A stretch of DNA of 54,402 nucleotides from Oscillospiraceae bacterium (lineage in GTDB: Bacteria > Bacillota > Clostridia > Oscillospirales > SIG627), in NCBI GenBank assembly GCA_015065085.1, contig SVQW01000018.1, forward strand, positions 1 through 54,402, written 5' to 3'. A program made the position numbers and the translations under genes. A model generated the notes under the pieces. That model was not told the DNA's origin, searched no databases, and worked only from the letters and a program-made list of their open reading frames with translations. Below, one piece after another: positions 9,462 through 17,452 of this stretch (position 1 is its first letter; each line of letters starts with the position of its first letter).

Positions 9462-10292
9462 TTAGTCCTTTCTGTTTTCCTTGCGGTAATGCGTTGGCGA
9501 CATACCGTATTTTTCCTTAAAAACGCAGTAGAAGTAGTTCTCAGAACCGATATTTACACGAGCGGCAATATCGGAAATTTTCATATCCGTATTTTTAATG
9601 AGTATCTCGGCGGCATCCAGCTTTTTGGACTTGACGATTTGCGAAAGACTGCAACCGTACTCCGCAAAAATTATGCGGGAAATCTGCCGTGTGCTGAGAA
9701 AAGTGTGACGTGAAACATCGCCGAGAGTAATCTTTTCAAAAATATTGGCATTGATATATTGCTCAATAGCATTAATATGCTTTTTTTCACGTTTTATATT
9801 TTTACTTGCCGAATGGTAAAAGCCCAGCCCGTCAAGCACCTCATTGAGCACAAGTTCTATCAGAAATCGGACGTCGTTCTGCTCTTTTTCGCTGCTTTTT
9901 TCATACTTCTGAGCCGCGCGCCCGATATATTCACAGCACTCATCGGAAAGCGGAACCGCAGTTATATCCTCCGTCGTCTCGGAGCCGTTGCCCGATAACA
10001 ACAGACAGTAGCAATCCCCGTCCGGCGCATAGGTATAATGTCTGACGCCCGGACGGATTATCACAGCTTTTCTTTCATAAACGGAGCTTACCGCATCGGT
10101 GGCTATTTCAAGTCTTCCGCAGGCAAAAAATATTTCATATGTAAAATGTGAATGTATGTCCTGCATGGTGTCGGGATGAGCGGCGGGAGTACGGGAATCG
10201 GTCAGCGTAAGGCTTTTTCCGGTACGGAACACCTTTATTTCCCGGTCGCGTATATTGAGCGTCAGGACATTTTTTAAGTTAGTGTTTTTCAT
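9462..10292 (-). CDS. AraC-family transcriptional regulator
   Basis: A 276-aa regulator. Residues 1-150 form a cupin-like ligand-binding half (HSHFTYEIFFACGRLEI, VIIRPGVRHYTYAP). Residues about 175-272 contain two helix-turn-helix motifs ending in GSENYFYCVFKEKYGMSPTHYRKEN, the AraC signature. It heads the operon with the glycoside hydrolase and serine hydrolase and is divergent from the GH51 gene, so it probably controls both in response to a plant-glycan sugar (inference). There is no Shine-Dalgarno in front of the ATG. Confidence 0.93.
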   Translation of the reverse strand: MKNTNLKNVLTLNIRDREIKVFRTGKSLTLTDSRTPAAHPDTMQDIHSHFTYEIFFACGRLEIATDAVSSVYERKAVIIRPGVRHYTYAPDGDCYCLLLSGNGSETTEDITAVPLSDECCEYIGRAAQKYEKSSEKEQNDVRFLIELVLNEVLDGLGFYHSASKNIKREKKHINAIEQYINANIFEKITLGDVSRHTFLSTRQISRIIFAEYGCSLSQIVKSKKLDAAEILIKNTDMKISDIAARVNIGSENYFYCVFKEKYGMSPTHYRKENRKD

Positions 10293-10297
10293 GTTTT

Positions 10298-10326
10298 AAG
10301 TTTAACATAAAAAATCGGAAAAATCA
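10298..10326 (-). promoter_or_regulatory. Possible promoter of the AraC operon
   Basis: On the minus strand TTGATT and TAAACT stand 17 bp apart, the latter ending only a few bases before the ATG. This would give a nearly leaderless mRNA. Confidence 0.4.
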
Positions 10327-10379
10327 ATAAAAAACTACAAAAATAAGACATTTTATATTTTTTCGGTCTGTCCCGTTAC

Positions 10380-10408
10380 TTGATTTTTGTATCGCACCGG
10401 ATTATAAT
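10380..10408 (+). promoter_or_regulatory. Sigma-A promoter of the GH51-like gene
   Basis: TTGATT (10380-10385), 17 bp, TATAAT (10403-10408). Confidence 0.7.
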
Positions 10409-10446
10409 TAGTTCACATAAACTATATAGCATTGAAAGGAACCGAA

Positions 10447-11883
10447 ATGGATATTCTCAAAATAGATTTAAAAGAAAAACACAGTATTTCACCGTACTTG
10501 TATATGCAATTCATGGAACCGCTGGGCGTCAGCGACGGCTCGGTTGATGCAGCATGGGATTTTATCGAAGAAGACTGGTATCCCACCGTAGTTGACGAAA
10601 TCAAGCGACTGGCTCCAACCATGATACGCTTCGGCGGGGCATTTGCATCATACTACCACTGGAAAGAGGGCGTCGGACCGCAAAAAGACAGAATCCCCAT
10701 GATAAACCACTGCTGGGGCGGAAAATATTTTAACCAGGTGGGCACGCATGAGGTTGCAAGTCTTTGCCGGCAAATCGGAAGTGAACCGCTTTTTGTTGTA
10801 AACATGGAGTCCGAAGGTCTGCCATTCTGGCAGTATCCCAAAAATGACACCGTCCGCAAGGGCACAGCTGAAGAAGCCGCCGAATGGGTCAGCTACTGCA
10901 ATTCCCCCGACAACGTTCTTCGCCGTTACCACGGTATCCAACAGCCCTACAACATAAAATACTGGCAGGTGGGAAACGAAACCTCCTACAACGTGCTGGG
11001 TGTCTGCGGAATGACGGCTGATACCTGCTTCAAAACCACGCAGAGCTTTGCCCGTGCCATGAAAAAGGAGGACGACACTATCCGCATAATCGGCTGGGGT
11101 GACCAATCCACCTCGGGCGATAACTGGTGCAAAAAAATGAGCCGTATTGACGAAATTGATATGCTGGCTTTCCACCATCATTTCGGCTCGGGGCTTGACA
11201 ATTCGCCTCTCACCACCACCGATTACCGCAAGGACACCCAAAACACCTGGGAGCATTTCATGAATGCTTACAAATCGCTGGATGAACACATTCTGAAAAT
11301 GAAAGCCGACTGCAAAAGCAAGCGTCTTGCTATGACCGAGGGGCATTTTATCCCCGGCAGAGCACGCAATGAGTTTCTCTCCACCTGGGGTGCGGGTGTG
11401 GCTTATGCAAGATGCCACAACACACTTGTACGCCACAGCGATGTTATGGAAATAGCCACACTGGCGGACTTCATGGGTAATGTGTGGCAGTGCAACGCAC
11501 TTATAATACAAACGCCCATGATTGAGAAAAACGATTGCTATCTCCAGCCCGTAGGCGAGGTAATGCGTTTGTTCTGTGCTCACAAAGGCGAAAAAGCGCT
11601 TGACATATCCTGCAATTCTGCAGTAGACATCACCGCTTCAAAAACAGGCAACAAAGTATTTTTGCACATGGCAAACACCTCAATGACATCCACCGCCGAA
11701 ATAAAGCTTGACCTTGGTTCGCAAAGCATCAAGAATGCCGTTATGTACAGCATCACCGCCGACCCCGCCACCGAAATCACACCTGCAAATCTCGGATGTT
11801 TCAAGGAGACAGTTACACAAATTTCGGGTGACACAATCATTCTCCCCAAAGCCGCCGTCGCCGCAGTGGAAATTGAAATATAA
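10447..11883 (+). CDS. GH51-like alpha-L-arabinofuranosidase
   Basis: A 478-aa protein that starts at the ATG at 10447, just after AAAGGA; the ATG at 10432 lies before the ribosome site. TIM-barrel strands carry RFGGAFASYYHW (61-72), the acid/base motif YWQVGNE (Glu178) and the nucleophile motif AMTEGHF (Glu298), as in clan A GH51 arabinofuranosidases. A C-terminal beta-sandwich (about 395-478) completes the fold. No signal peptide, so it trims imported arabino-oligosaccharides in the cytoplasm. It is divergent from the AraC operon. GH51 also has endoglucanase members, so arabinose specificity is inferred. Confidence 0.87.
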   Translation: MDILKIDLKEKHSISPYLYMQFMEPLGVSDGSVDAAWDFIEEDWYPTVVDEIKRLAPTMIRFGGAFASYYHWKEGVGPQKDRIPMINHCWGGKYFNQVGTHEVASLCRQIGSEPLFVVNMESEGLPFWQYPKNDTVRKGTAEEAAEWVSYCNSPDNVLRRYHGIQQPYNIKYWQVGNETSYNVLGVCGMTADTCFKTTQSFARAMKKEDDTIRIIGWGDQSTSGDNWCKKMSRIDEIDMLAFHHHFGSGLDNSPLTTTDYRKDTQNTWEHFMNAYKSLDEHILKMKADCKSKRLAMTEGHFIPGRARNEFLSTWGAGVAYARCHNTLVRHSDVMEIATLADFMGNVWQCNALIIQTPMIEKNDCYLQPVGEVMRLFCAHKGEKALDISCNSAVDITASKTGNKVFLHMANTSMTSTAEIKLDLGSQSIKNAVMYSITADPATEITPANLGCFKETVTQISGDTIILPKAAVAAVEIEI

Positions 11884-11922
11884 AACAACCTGCAAAATGT
11901 CAGAATTTCATTGTAATTAGAA

Positions 11923-11962
11923 AAAACTGTCCTTCAGGGCACACCCCTGAAGGACAGTTTTG
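11923..11962. terminator. Bidirectional terminator between convergent genes
   Basis: A 15-bp perfect stem AACTGTCCTTCAGGG with loop CACAC, A-rich on the left and T-rich on the right. It serves both the GH51-like gene and the convergent secreted-protein gene. Confidence 0.9.
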
Positions 11963-11975
11963 TTATTATGCTTTA

Positions 11976-14774
11976 TTATTTGTTGCAATCGTCGTCGTAA
12001 ACAGTTTTCTCAGACCAGCTGTTATTAACAAGGTCGTAGCTGCGCTCAATGGGGTTGGAGTAAACGTAAGTAACCTTTCCTGTTTCGGTTTCGGTAATCT
12101 TAGCATAAGCACGTGCAACAAGTGTGATGCTTTCCGAACCATCGGGAATTCCGCTTACAACAGCAGTGTAGGTGAAGGAGTTTTCGTCTGCCTCATAAAT
12201 GTTGGTAGCCGCAACATCCGCAACCTCATAATCACCCATGAACCATTTTTCGCCTTCCTTAGCGATATTGATATGGTTAAGAGCCATTGCGTCAGCGTTG
12301 AATGCTTCAAGTGTGGTGCCATATGCAACAAGTGCTTGCTTGGGAGCAATCAAAGTACCGAAGGTAATGGTTCTTTCGCCGGATACAGTAATACCCAGAT
12401 CTTCAAAATTGTTTGTTTCTGTGTTAATAACGCTGTCGGCAATTGCACCGCTGAGGAATACTTTTGTACCAAAGCGGATAGCGCGTTCACCGTCGTTGGC
12501 TCTCAGCTGAGCACCCAGCATTTCAGAAATAATTTCCGTACCGCCTATAAGCTGTACAACTATTTCATCAGACTCGACAAACTCACCGTTCATGAAGTTG
12601 TTGCCGAATACAACCGTAAAGGAGGTGTAGGAGTTTCTTGTGTTATTTACGGCACTTGCTGTATTGTATGCCGCATTGTAATGCTTCCTGAAAGAAATAT
12701 AATAGTCCTCGCCCTCGGTGTAGCCCTCAAGAGCTTCCGCAACAAGACCTCTTACCCACGATTTAACGTCAGTGATTTCGACACCGGAAACCACGTCGGA
12801 ATACTTCGCGGTATAACCGTCAAGTGCATTTACTGCCTCGATTTCATCGGCATAGCTGTCGGTTACATCGCCGTCAAGTACGGGATTTTCAATAAATTCC
12901 TTAGCTGTCTGCTCGTCGGGGAACAAACCGATGTAGTCGATATCTGCCCACTCAAAGACATTGTTAGCGCTACGCATGAGACTGAAACGAATAGCCTTAA
13001 TCTGGCTCTTCCAACTCAATTTTACTATCTGTGTTGTCCAGGTGCCGTCATTTTTATCATAGTCTTTATCGCTTCCCGCCGCATTTAAACTAAACTGCTC
13101 GTAATATTTGCCGGTATAGTTTGTTTCACTTTCGGGAATATAGAACACCTGCATTGAATCAGCAAGAGCTGCTCTTGCGCGGACAACAAGCACGGGGTAT
13201 TTTTCAAGGTCAATATACTTGGGAATCACACTGCCTTTGTCAAAGCACAGATTAAGCTCGTTGCTTTTGTTATCAAGCTTGCCAACGTGCATATATGCAC
13301 CGCCAAGTGCATCGTTATCCTTTACAAGTCTGGCTTCCATGCTTGCATCCGTAGCACTCATTGAGCCTACAACAGCAGGGTGTCCGAAATTGAAAATTAT
13401 ACGCTCGGTGTTTGTAGCCGCAGGAAAATCAACGGTTATTTCGTCTGAAATATCGAAAAACTCGCCGTAGGTCGCCTTAAACTTGAAGGTAAAGGAGCCC
13501 GGGGTACCTGCATAGGTATTTTGGCCACCGGAAACAGGGGCCACAAAGGTAGTATCAATAAATTCAACTGTTGCATTACCGTTGATGGAAAGCACGGAAT
13601 TGATTATATCTGCCATGCGGCTTTCAGCCTCTGCCTGAGTTTGGGAGCCTACGAGAAGCATAGGATCTATTTCCATATTTTCCAGACCTGCGATAACGTT
13701 TCCGGGAACCTTCTCGGCATCAGCAGGTGCTTCAACATCATACTCAAGCACAATCTGCTCATACAGCGCACCGCGCTGAATTACAGTGAAAATGGCGGTT
13801 CTATCGGTGTACTTTGTAAGGTCAACGGTAGTAACACCCGATTCGAGAGCCTTTCTCTTTGAGGAACGGTCGTCGCCGTATTCATAAAGGGCAACAGCTT
13901 CTCTGTCATAATTTTGAAGAGTATAAACAGTGTTGGCGTAGCCCTGATATGTTTCAGCTGCGTCGGAGGTTACGGTGAATACGGGAGCAACTGCGGTAAG
14001 CGCTGTGCCGTAAGGGAAGGTCACAGTCCATGCAGTGGGGTCGCCCGGTGTTTTCTGCACGGGAGTTGCCGCTATATCCGCACCGTCGGCGGTCTTGAAG
14101 CCGGTAAGGCTGAAGGTCCAGTTGGCACCTGCACTCTTTTCGGTTGCAACGGGATATTCACTGGCAGCCGCCTCGGTCTTGAAGAAGCCTACATCGTAGA
14201 TATAGAATTCGTAGTATTCAGTTGCCTTCGCGTCGTTAGGCATATCAAAACGGTTACTGTCGACAACACCGCAGTTTGTGGCGTCATTGGTTACGGGACC
14301 TACAATAAACTGGCTCCGCGTTCCGTCAGCAACATAAGTTTTGGATATGTCATCCATAGCCTTTGCAATACCGCTTGTTTTGTGAACATTATAGTAAATT
14401 CTGGCGCTGGTATTAGTACCCGCTTTCTTTCCGTCGGGAACATTAAGCTCATCCCCGGTAACAGCGCGGTAAGTTATGCGGTAATAGGGATAGCCTTCTG
14501 CGCTTACATCCACAACCTTACCATAGTTAAAGAACACATTGGTGTCAAGTCCGCTTTCGGCACTGGTACGGGGGCTGTAAAGAATAGCGCCCTCCTCGGC
14601 GTCATACTTGTAGTTGACATCTGAGCCTGCTGTAAAGTATTTGTCAACATTTTCCTGGCTGTTGAAGCGGATATAGGGACCTATATCGCTGTCCTGGTAT
14701 GCGGCGCAAACGCCCACAGCAAAAGCCACGCACATCAGTAAAGAAACAATAATAAGTGCTAAAGTTCTTTTCAT
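11976..14774 (-). CDS. Large secreted repeat protein with lectin-like domains
   Basis: A 932-aa protein with a clear signal peptide (MKRTLALIIVSLLMCVAFAVGVCA). I do not recognise a named family. It is built of beta-rich, carbohydrate-binding-like blocks ending in a shared pattern, e.g. FYIYDVGFFKTE (about 190) and WADIDYIGLFPDEQTAKEF (about 610). A C-terminal domain begins LGAQLRANDGERAIRFGTK (about 755). The same block type and C-domain occur in the protein at 49577. There is no LPXTG, SLH or transmembrane anchor. It has a consensus promoter, a twin-palindrome leader and a terminator, so it is a single-gene unit. A surface glycan-binding role is a guess. Confidence 0.75.
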   Translation of the reverse strand: MKRTLALIIVSLLMCVAFAVGVCAAYQDSDIGPYIRFNSQENVDKYFTAGSDVNYKYDAEEGAILYSPRTSAESGLDTNVFFNYGKVVDVSAEGYPYYRITYRAVTGDELNVPDGKKAGTNTSARIYYNVHKTSGIAKAMDDISKTYVADGTRSQFIVGPVTNDATNCGVVDSNRFDMPNDAKATEYYEFYIYDVGFFKTEAAASEYPVATEKSAGANWTFSLTGFKTADGADIAATPVQKTPGDPTAWTVTFPYGTALTAVAPVFTVTSDAAETYQGYANTVYTLQNYDREAVALYEYGDDRSSKRKALESGVTTVDLTKYTDRTAIFTVIQRGALYEQIVLEYDVEAPADAEKVPGNVIAGLENMEIDPMLLVGSQTQAEAESRMADIINSVLSINGNATVEFIDTTFVAPVSGGQNTYAGTPGSFTFKFKATYGEFFDISDEITVDFPAATNTERIIFNFGHPAVVGSMSATDASMEARLVKDNDALGGAYMHVGKLDNKSNELNLCFDKGSVIPKYIDLEKYPVLVVRARAALADSMQVFYIPESETNYTGKYYEQFSLNAAGSDKDYDKNDGTWTTQIVKLSWKSQIKAIRFSLMRSANNVFEWADIDYIGLFPDEQTAKEFIENPVLDGDVTDSYADEIEAVNALDGYTAKYSDVVSGVEITDVKSWVRGLVAEALEGYTEGEDYYISFRKHYNAAYNTASAVNNTRNSYTSFTVVFGNNFMNGEFVESDEIVVQLIGGTEIISEMLGAQLRANDGERAIRFGTKVFLSGAIADSVINTETNNFEDLGITVSGERTITFGTLIAPKQALVAYGTTLEAFNADAMALNHINIAKEGEKWFMGDYEVADVAATNIYEADENSFTYTAVVSGIPDGSESITLVARAYAKITETETGKVTYVYSNPIERSYDLVNNSWSEKTVYDDDCNK

Positions 14775-14841
14775 GATATGTACTCCTTATAAAATTTATT
14801 TACGAAGCAAAAAACACGGTAAGCTGACATAATAGTGACTA

Positions 14842-14887
14842 TTGTATGCAGTGTACTGCATACAAGTAAAAGTGTACACTTTTACTT
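14842..14887 (-). promoter_or_regulatory. Twin-palindrome leader element of the 932-aa secreted protein
   Basis: Two palindromes lie back to back and overlap by 2 bp: PAL1 at 14864-14887 (arm AAGTAAAAGTGT, perfect, 12+12) and PAL2 at 14842-14865 (arm TTGTATGCAGT, 11+2+11). They lie in the transcribed leader about 20 bp past the -10 box and 67 bp before the ATG. The same arrangement precedes the related protein at 49.5 kb. Confidence 0.75.
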
Positions 14888-14914
14888 CGCATTTTGTATA
14901 TTGATACGTAGTTA

Positions 14915-14943
14915 ATTATAATACTAAATTAACGATTTGTCAA
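14915..14943 (-). promoter_or_regulatory. Sigma-A promoter of the 932-aa secreted protein
   Basis: On the minus strand TTGACA (14943-14938) and TATAAT (14920-14915) are separated by 17 bp, both perfect consensus. Confidence 0.8.
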
Positions 14944-14998
14944 TAGTTTTTGCAAAATAATTAATGCTTATTACTTACATAAATTACAATGAAAAAAC

Positions 14999-15102
14999 TG
15001 CCCACGGCAATATCACTGCGAAGCAATACCACTCGGCGCAAGCCGGATAAAACTCGCCGTCAGGCGAATAAAACTGCCGAGTGTTCCTAAGAACACTCGG
15101 CA
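14999..15102 (-). repeat. Hairpin array, GTnnTATT-linker family (copy 1)
   Basis: Read on the minus strand, a 12-bp perfect hairpin (TGCCGAGTGTTC, loop TTAG; 15102-15075) comes first. Short hairpins follow: TCGCC-TGAC-GGCGA, CGGC-TTGC-GCCG, TGC-TTC-GCA and TGCC-GTG-GGCA, joined by GTTTTATT, GTTTTATC, GTGGTATT and GTGATATT. The first hairpin plus GTTTTATT probably terminates the efp operon. The array is homologous to the one at 51583. Confidence 0.8.
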
Positions 15103-15115
15103 CAAATACTTAACT

Positions 15116-15541
15116 TCAGTCCTCGGTCTTATCGCTGAACTCTGCATGGCAGGAGGGGCAGATAACACGGGAGGGATCGATGCTGTCATCCAGGAACACG
15201 GGCTCTCCGCAGGAGGGGCAATCCACCTGGTAGAATTCGCCGATGTCGTCTTCGTCGTCGCAATCGCAGTCGCAATCACAGTCATCGTCGCAATCGCAGT
15301 CACAGTCGCAATCGCATTCATCGTCATAGAAATCGTCCTCAAGAGCACCAAGGTCCTCGTCGATTTCTTCAATATACTGGTTAAGGGTATCGGTCTCTTC
15401 TTCAAGGTCGGTTACCGAAACAGCCATATCCTCAAGAATATCAACGATATACTTGAAAATCTTGCCGTTCTTGGAGCCCTCGTCAACCTCGAGGCCTTCC
15501 ATAAGTCCCTTGAGATGTGCAACCTTTTCAGTTAAAGTCAT
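15116..15541 (-). CDS. CD1247-type protein with Cys-Asp repeat and zinc ribbon
   Basis: A 141-aa cytoplasmic protein. Residues 1-70 are a helical, coiled-coil-like segment similar to the N-terminal domain of Clostridioides CD1247. Residues 75-98 are a striking alternating Cys-Asp tract with nine cysteines. The C-terminus has a zinc ribbon, CPSC (108-111) and CPSC (128-131). It follows efp by 40 bp in the same operon. The function is unknown; metal binding by both Cys clusters is inferred. The GAC-TGC codon repeat makes an overlapping frame look open, which is a shadow. Confidence 0.85.
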   Translation of the reverse strand: MTLTEKVAHLKGLMEGLEVDEGSKNGKIFKYIVDILEDMAVSVTDLEEETDTLNQYIEEIDEDLGALEDDFYDDECDCDCDCDCDDDCDCDCDCDDEDDIGEFYQVDCPSCGEPVFLDDSIDPSRVICPSCHAEFSDKTED

Positions 15542-15581
15542 AACAATTCTCCTTTCAGAATGGGGAATTCAAGATGCAGAA

Positions 15582-16139
15582 TTATACTCTTTCCAGGTAT
15601 TCGCCTGTACGGGTATCAACCTTAACAACGTCGCCCTCGTTAACAAACAGAGGAACCTTGATCTGAACGCCTGTTTCGAGAGTAACGGGCTTGGTAGCAC
15701 CGGTAGCGGTGTCACCCTTTACGCCGGGCTCAGCCTCGGTAACGGTAAGCTCCATGAACATGGGAGGCTCAACGCCGAATACATTGCCCTGGTAAGAAAG
15801 GATTTTACAAGTGGTGTTTTCCTTAACGAACTTGAAAGCATCGCCCAGGATATCGCCGTTGAGGGGGGTCTGCTCATAGGTTTCGTTATCCATGAAGTAG
15901 TAAAGCTCTCCGTCGGAATAGAGATATTCCATTTCGCGGCGCTCAATGTGTGCAGGAGGATATTTATCGGTAGGGCTGAAAGTCTTTTCAATTACCGCAC
16001 CGGTTATTACATTTCTGAGTTTTGTACGAACAAACGCCGCACCTTTGCCGGGCTTTACATGCTGGAATTCGATTACCTGCATTACGCTGCCGTCCATGTC
16101 AAAAGTCACGCCGTTTCTGAAATCGCCTGCTGTTACCAT
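15582..16139 (-). CDS. efp: Elongation factor P
   Basis: A 185-aa translation factor that relieves ribosome stalling at polyproline. It starts at [10 protein letters not shown] (16139), 7 bp after GGAGG; the longer frame to 16166 reads through the ribosome site. Domain I carries the modification loop [14 protein letters not shown] with the conserved lysine at 32, followed by the two OB-fold domains. No modification gene (yeaR/epmA/ymfI-like) lies nearby. It is the first gene of an operon with the CD1247-type protein. Confidence 0.96.
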   Translation of the reverse strand: MVTAGDFRNGVTFDMDGSVMQVIEFQHVKPGKGAAFVRTKLRNVITGAVIEKTFSPTDKYPPAHIERREMEYLYSDGELYYFMDNETYEQTPLNGDILGDAFKFVKENTTCKILSYQGNVFGVEPPMFMELTVTEAEPGVKGDTATGATKPVTLETGVQIKVPLFVNEGDVVKVDTRTGEYLERV

Positions 16140-16357
16140 TTTGGTACCTCCAAAAAAAATATACATTTTTAGTCTTTGTAAATATATTACACCATTTTCA
16201 GAAATAATTCTATATCATTTTTTGAACAAATTAAGAATTTGTACGAAATTTATTAAAAAATATACTTTTTTATGTCCAAAAATTACTTTCTCTTTACTTT
16301 TTTCCTTTTTTATTGTATACTATATTAAATAAATCACCCCCGATAAGGAGAATCGTT

Positions 16358-17137
16358 TTGAAAAAAGAGCAAGAGAAGCAAAAGGCTTCATCATATATAG
16401 AAGGTCATATTTCGCTGGAGGCGGTATATCAGACATCAAGCCGTAAGGTGGAAAAGGTTTTCATATCAAAGGACAAAAAGGATTTTGATACCGACCGTAA
16501 ATTCCGCAGACTTCGTGAATACATAAAACAAAACCAAACACCCGCGGAGTATGTAACCGCCGATTTTTTCCAAGCCAACGCCATCGGCACCACCCACGGC
16601 GGAATAATGGCAAGTGTGGGAGAAAGAAAAATGATGTCTCTCGGAGAGCTGTTGGACGCTTCGGACGGATTTATCGCCATACTGGAGGGCATAGAGGACC
16701 CCTATAATTTCGGATATTCCGTGCGTTCGCTGTATGCGGCGGGAGCAGACGGCATGATACTGACCCCGCGCAACTGGCTGAGCGCGGCGGGAGTATGTAT
16801 ACGCGCCTCGGCGGGTACCAGCGAAAAAATCAACTGTGCCGTGTGCGAGGATTACGCCCTTCTGAAAGAGGAATGCCGAAAGCGCGGATATACGGTGTAC
16901 TGCGCGGTAGAGCCATGCGAAGACAGCGTTTCCATATACAATGCAGATTTCAAAAAGCCCATGGTACTGATCATAGGCGGTGAAAAGCGGGGCATTTCGG
17001 AAAAGCTGATGGAATGCTGTGACAAAAAGATAACCATAGAATACGGCGGCGATTTTAAAAATGCGCTTACCACAGCGGCGGCATCGGCAGTCATCGGTTT
17101 TGAGGTGTTAAGACAGACAAAAGAAAAATACAGGTGA
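16358..17137 (+). CDS. TrmH/SpoU-family RNA 2'-O-methyltransferase
   Basis: About 259 aa starting from a TTG codon at 16358, six bases after AAGGAG; the ATG at 16313 has no ribosome site. Residues 1-95 form a substrate-binding domain of the L30e-like type. The SPOUT fold follows, with ILEGIEDPYNFGYSVRSLYAAG (about 108-129), GGEKRGISEKL and the knot segment ITIEYGGDFKNALTTAAASAVIGFE. It uses S-adenosylmethionine to methylate a ribose in rRNA or tRNA. The last motif departs from the usual SLNVSxA, so the target is not assigned. Confidence 0.88.
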   Translation: MKKEQEKQKASSYIEGHISLEAVYQTSSRKVEKVFISKDKKDFDTDRKFRRLREYIKQNQTPAEYVTADFFQANAIGTTHGGIMASVGERKMMSLGELLDASDGFIAILEGIEDPYNFGYSVRSLYAAGADGMILTPRNWLSAAGVCIRASAGTSEKINCAVCEDYALLKEECRKRGYTVYCAVEPCEDSVSIYNADFKKPMVLIIGGEKRGISEKLMECCDKKITIEYGGDFKNALTTAAASAVIGFEVLRQTKEKYR

Positions 17138-17141
17138 ATTA

Positions 17142-17343
17142 GCGCAGTGTCCCTTGGGACACTGCGCAGCGATATAAATTCCTGCGGAATTTGATATATG
17201 TGCTTCGCACTCGATATGCCGTAAGCGGCGCGATATGTCACTTCGTGACGAGAATTTATATTATATCGCATTCGGTTTTTTAAACCGAATATATCGCATT
17301 TGCGTAAGCAAATATATCGCGTTGTCGCAAGACAACATATCAC
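17142..17343. repeat. Hairpin array, ATATCGC-linker family, left inverted copy
   Basis: It begins with a 12-bp perfect hairpin (GCGCAGTGTCCC, loop TT). Hairpins with stems AATTCC, GTGC (TTC loop), GCCG (TAAG loop), GTCAC (TTC loop), ATTCGGTTT, ATTTGC (GTAA loop) and GTTGTC (GCAA loop) follow. The linker reads GCGATAT in the left half and ATATCGC in the right half, so the two halves mirror each other; GCGATATAAATTC can pair with the GAATTTATAT region at 17251 to enclose four hairpins. An inverted relative lies at 23290-23462. Confidence 0.85.
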
Positions 17344-17353
17344 CGGATAAATA

Positions 17354-17398
17354 AAACCTCTGAATTCGGCTTTTCATGCCGTTTTCAGAGGTTTTTTC
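17354..17398 (-). terminator. Terminator between the TrmH-type and MATE genes
   Basis: Stem AAACCTCTGAA with TTCAGAGGTTT around an inner CGGC/GCCG hairpin. It is T-rich on the right and A-rich on the left, so it can work in both directions. Confidence 0.75.
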
Positions 17399-17452
17399 TT
17401 ATTTAACTATCCTTTAGAACACAATACCTTTTCACCTGTATTTTTTTATTTA

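Noticed and set aside
10648..11583. 311-codon open frame on the minus strand
   Set aside because: Antisense shadow of the GH51-like gene, no start signals.
15013..15405. Alternative frame over the CD1247-type gene
   Set aside because: The near-repeat codons of the Cys-Asp tract keep other frames open; the real frame has the zinc ribbon and a good ribosome site.
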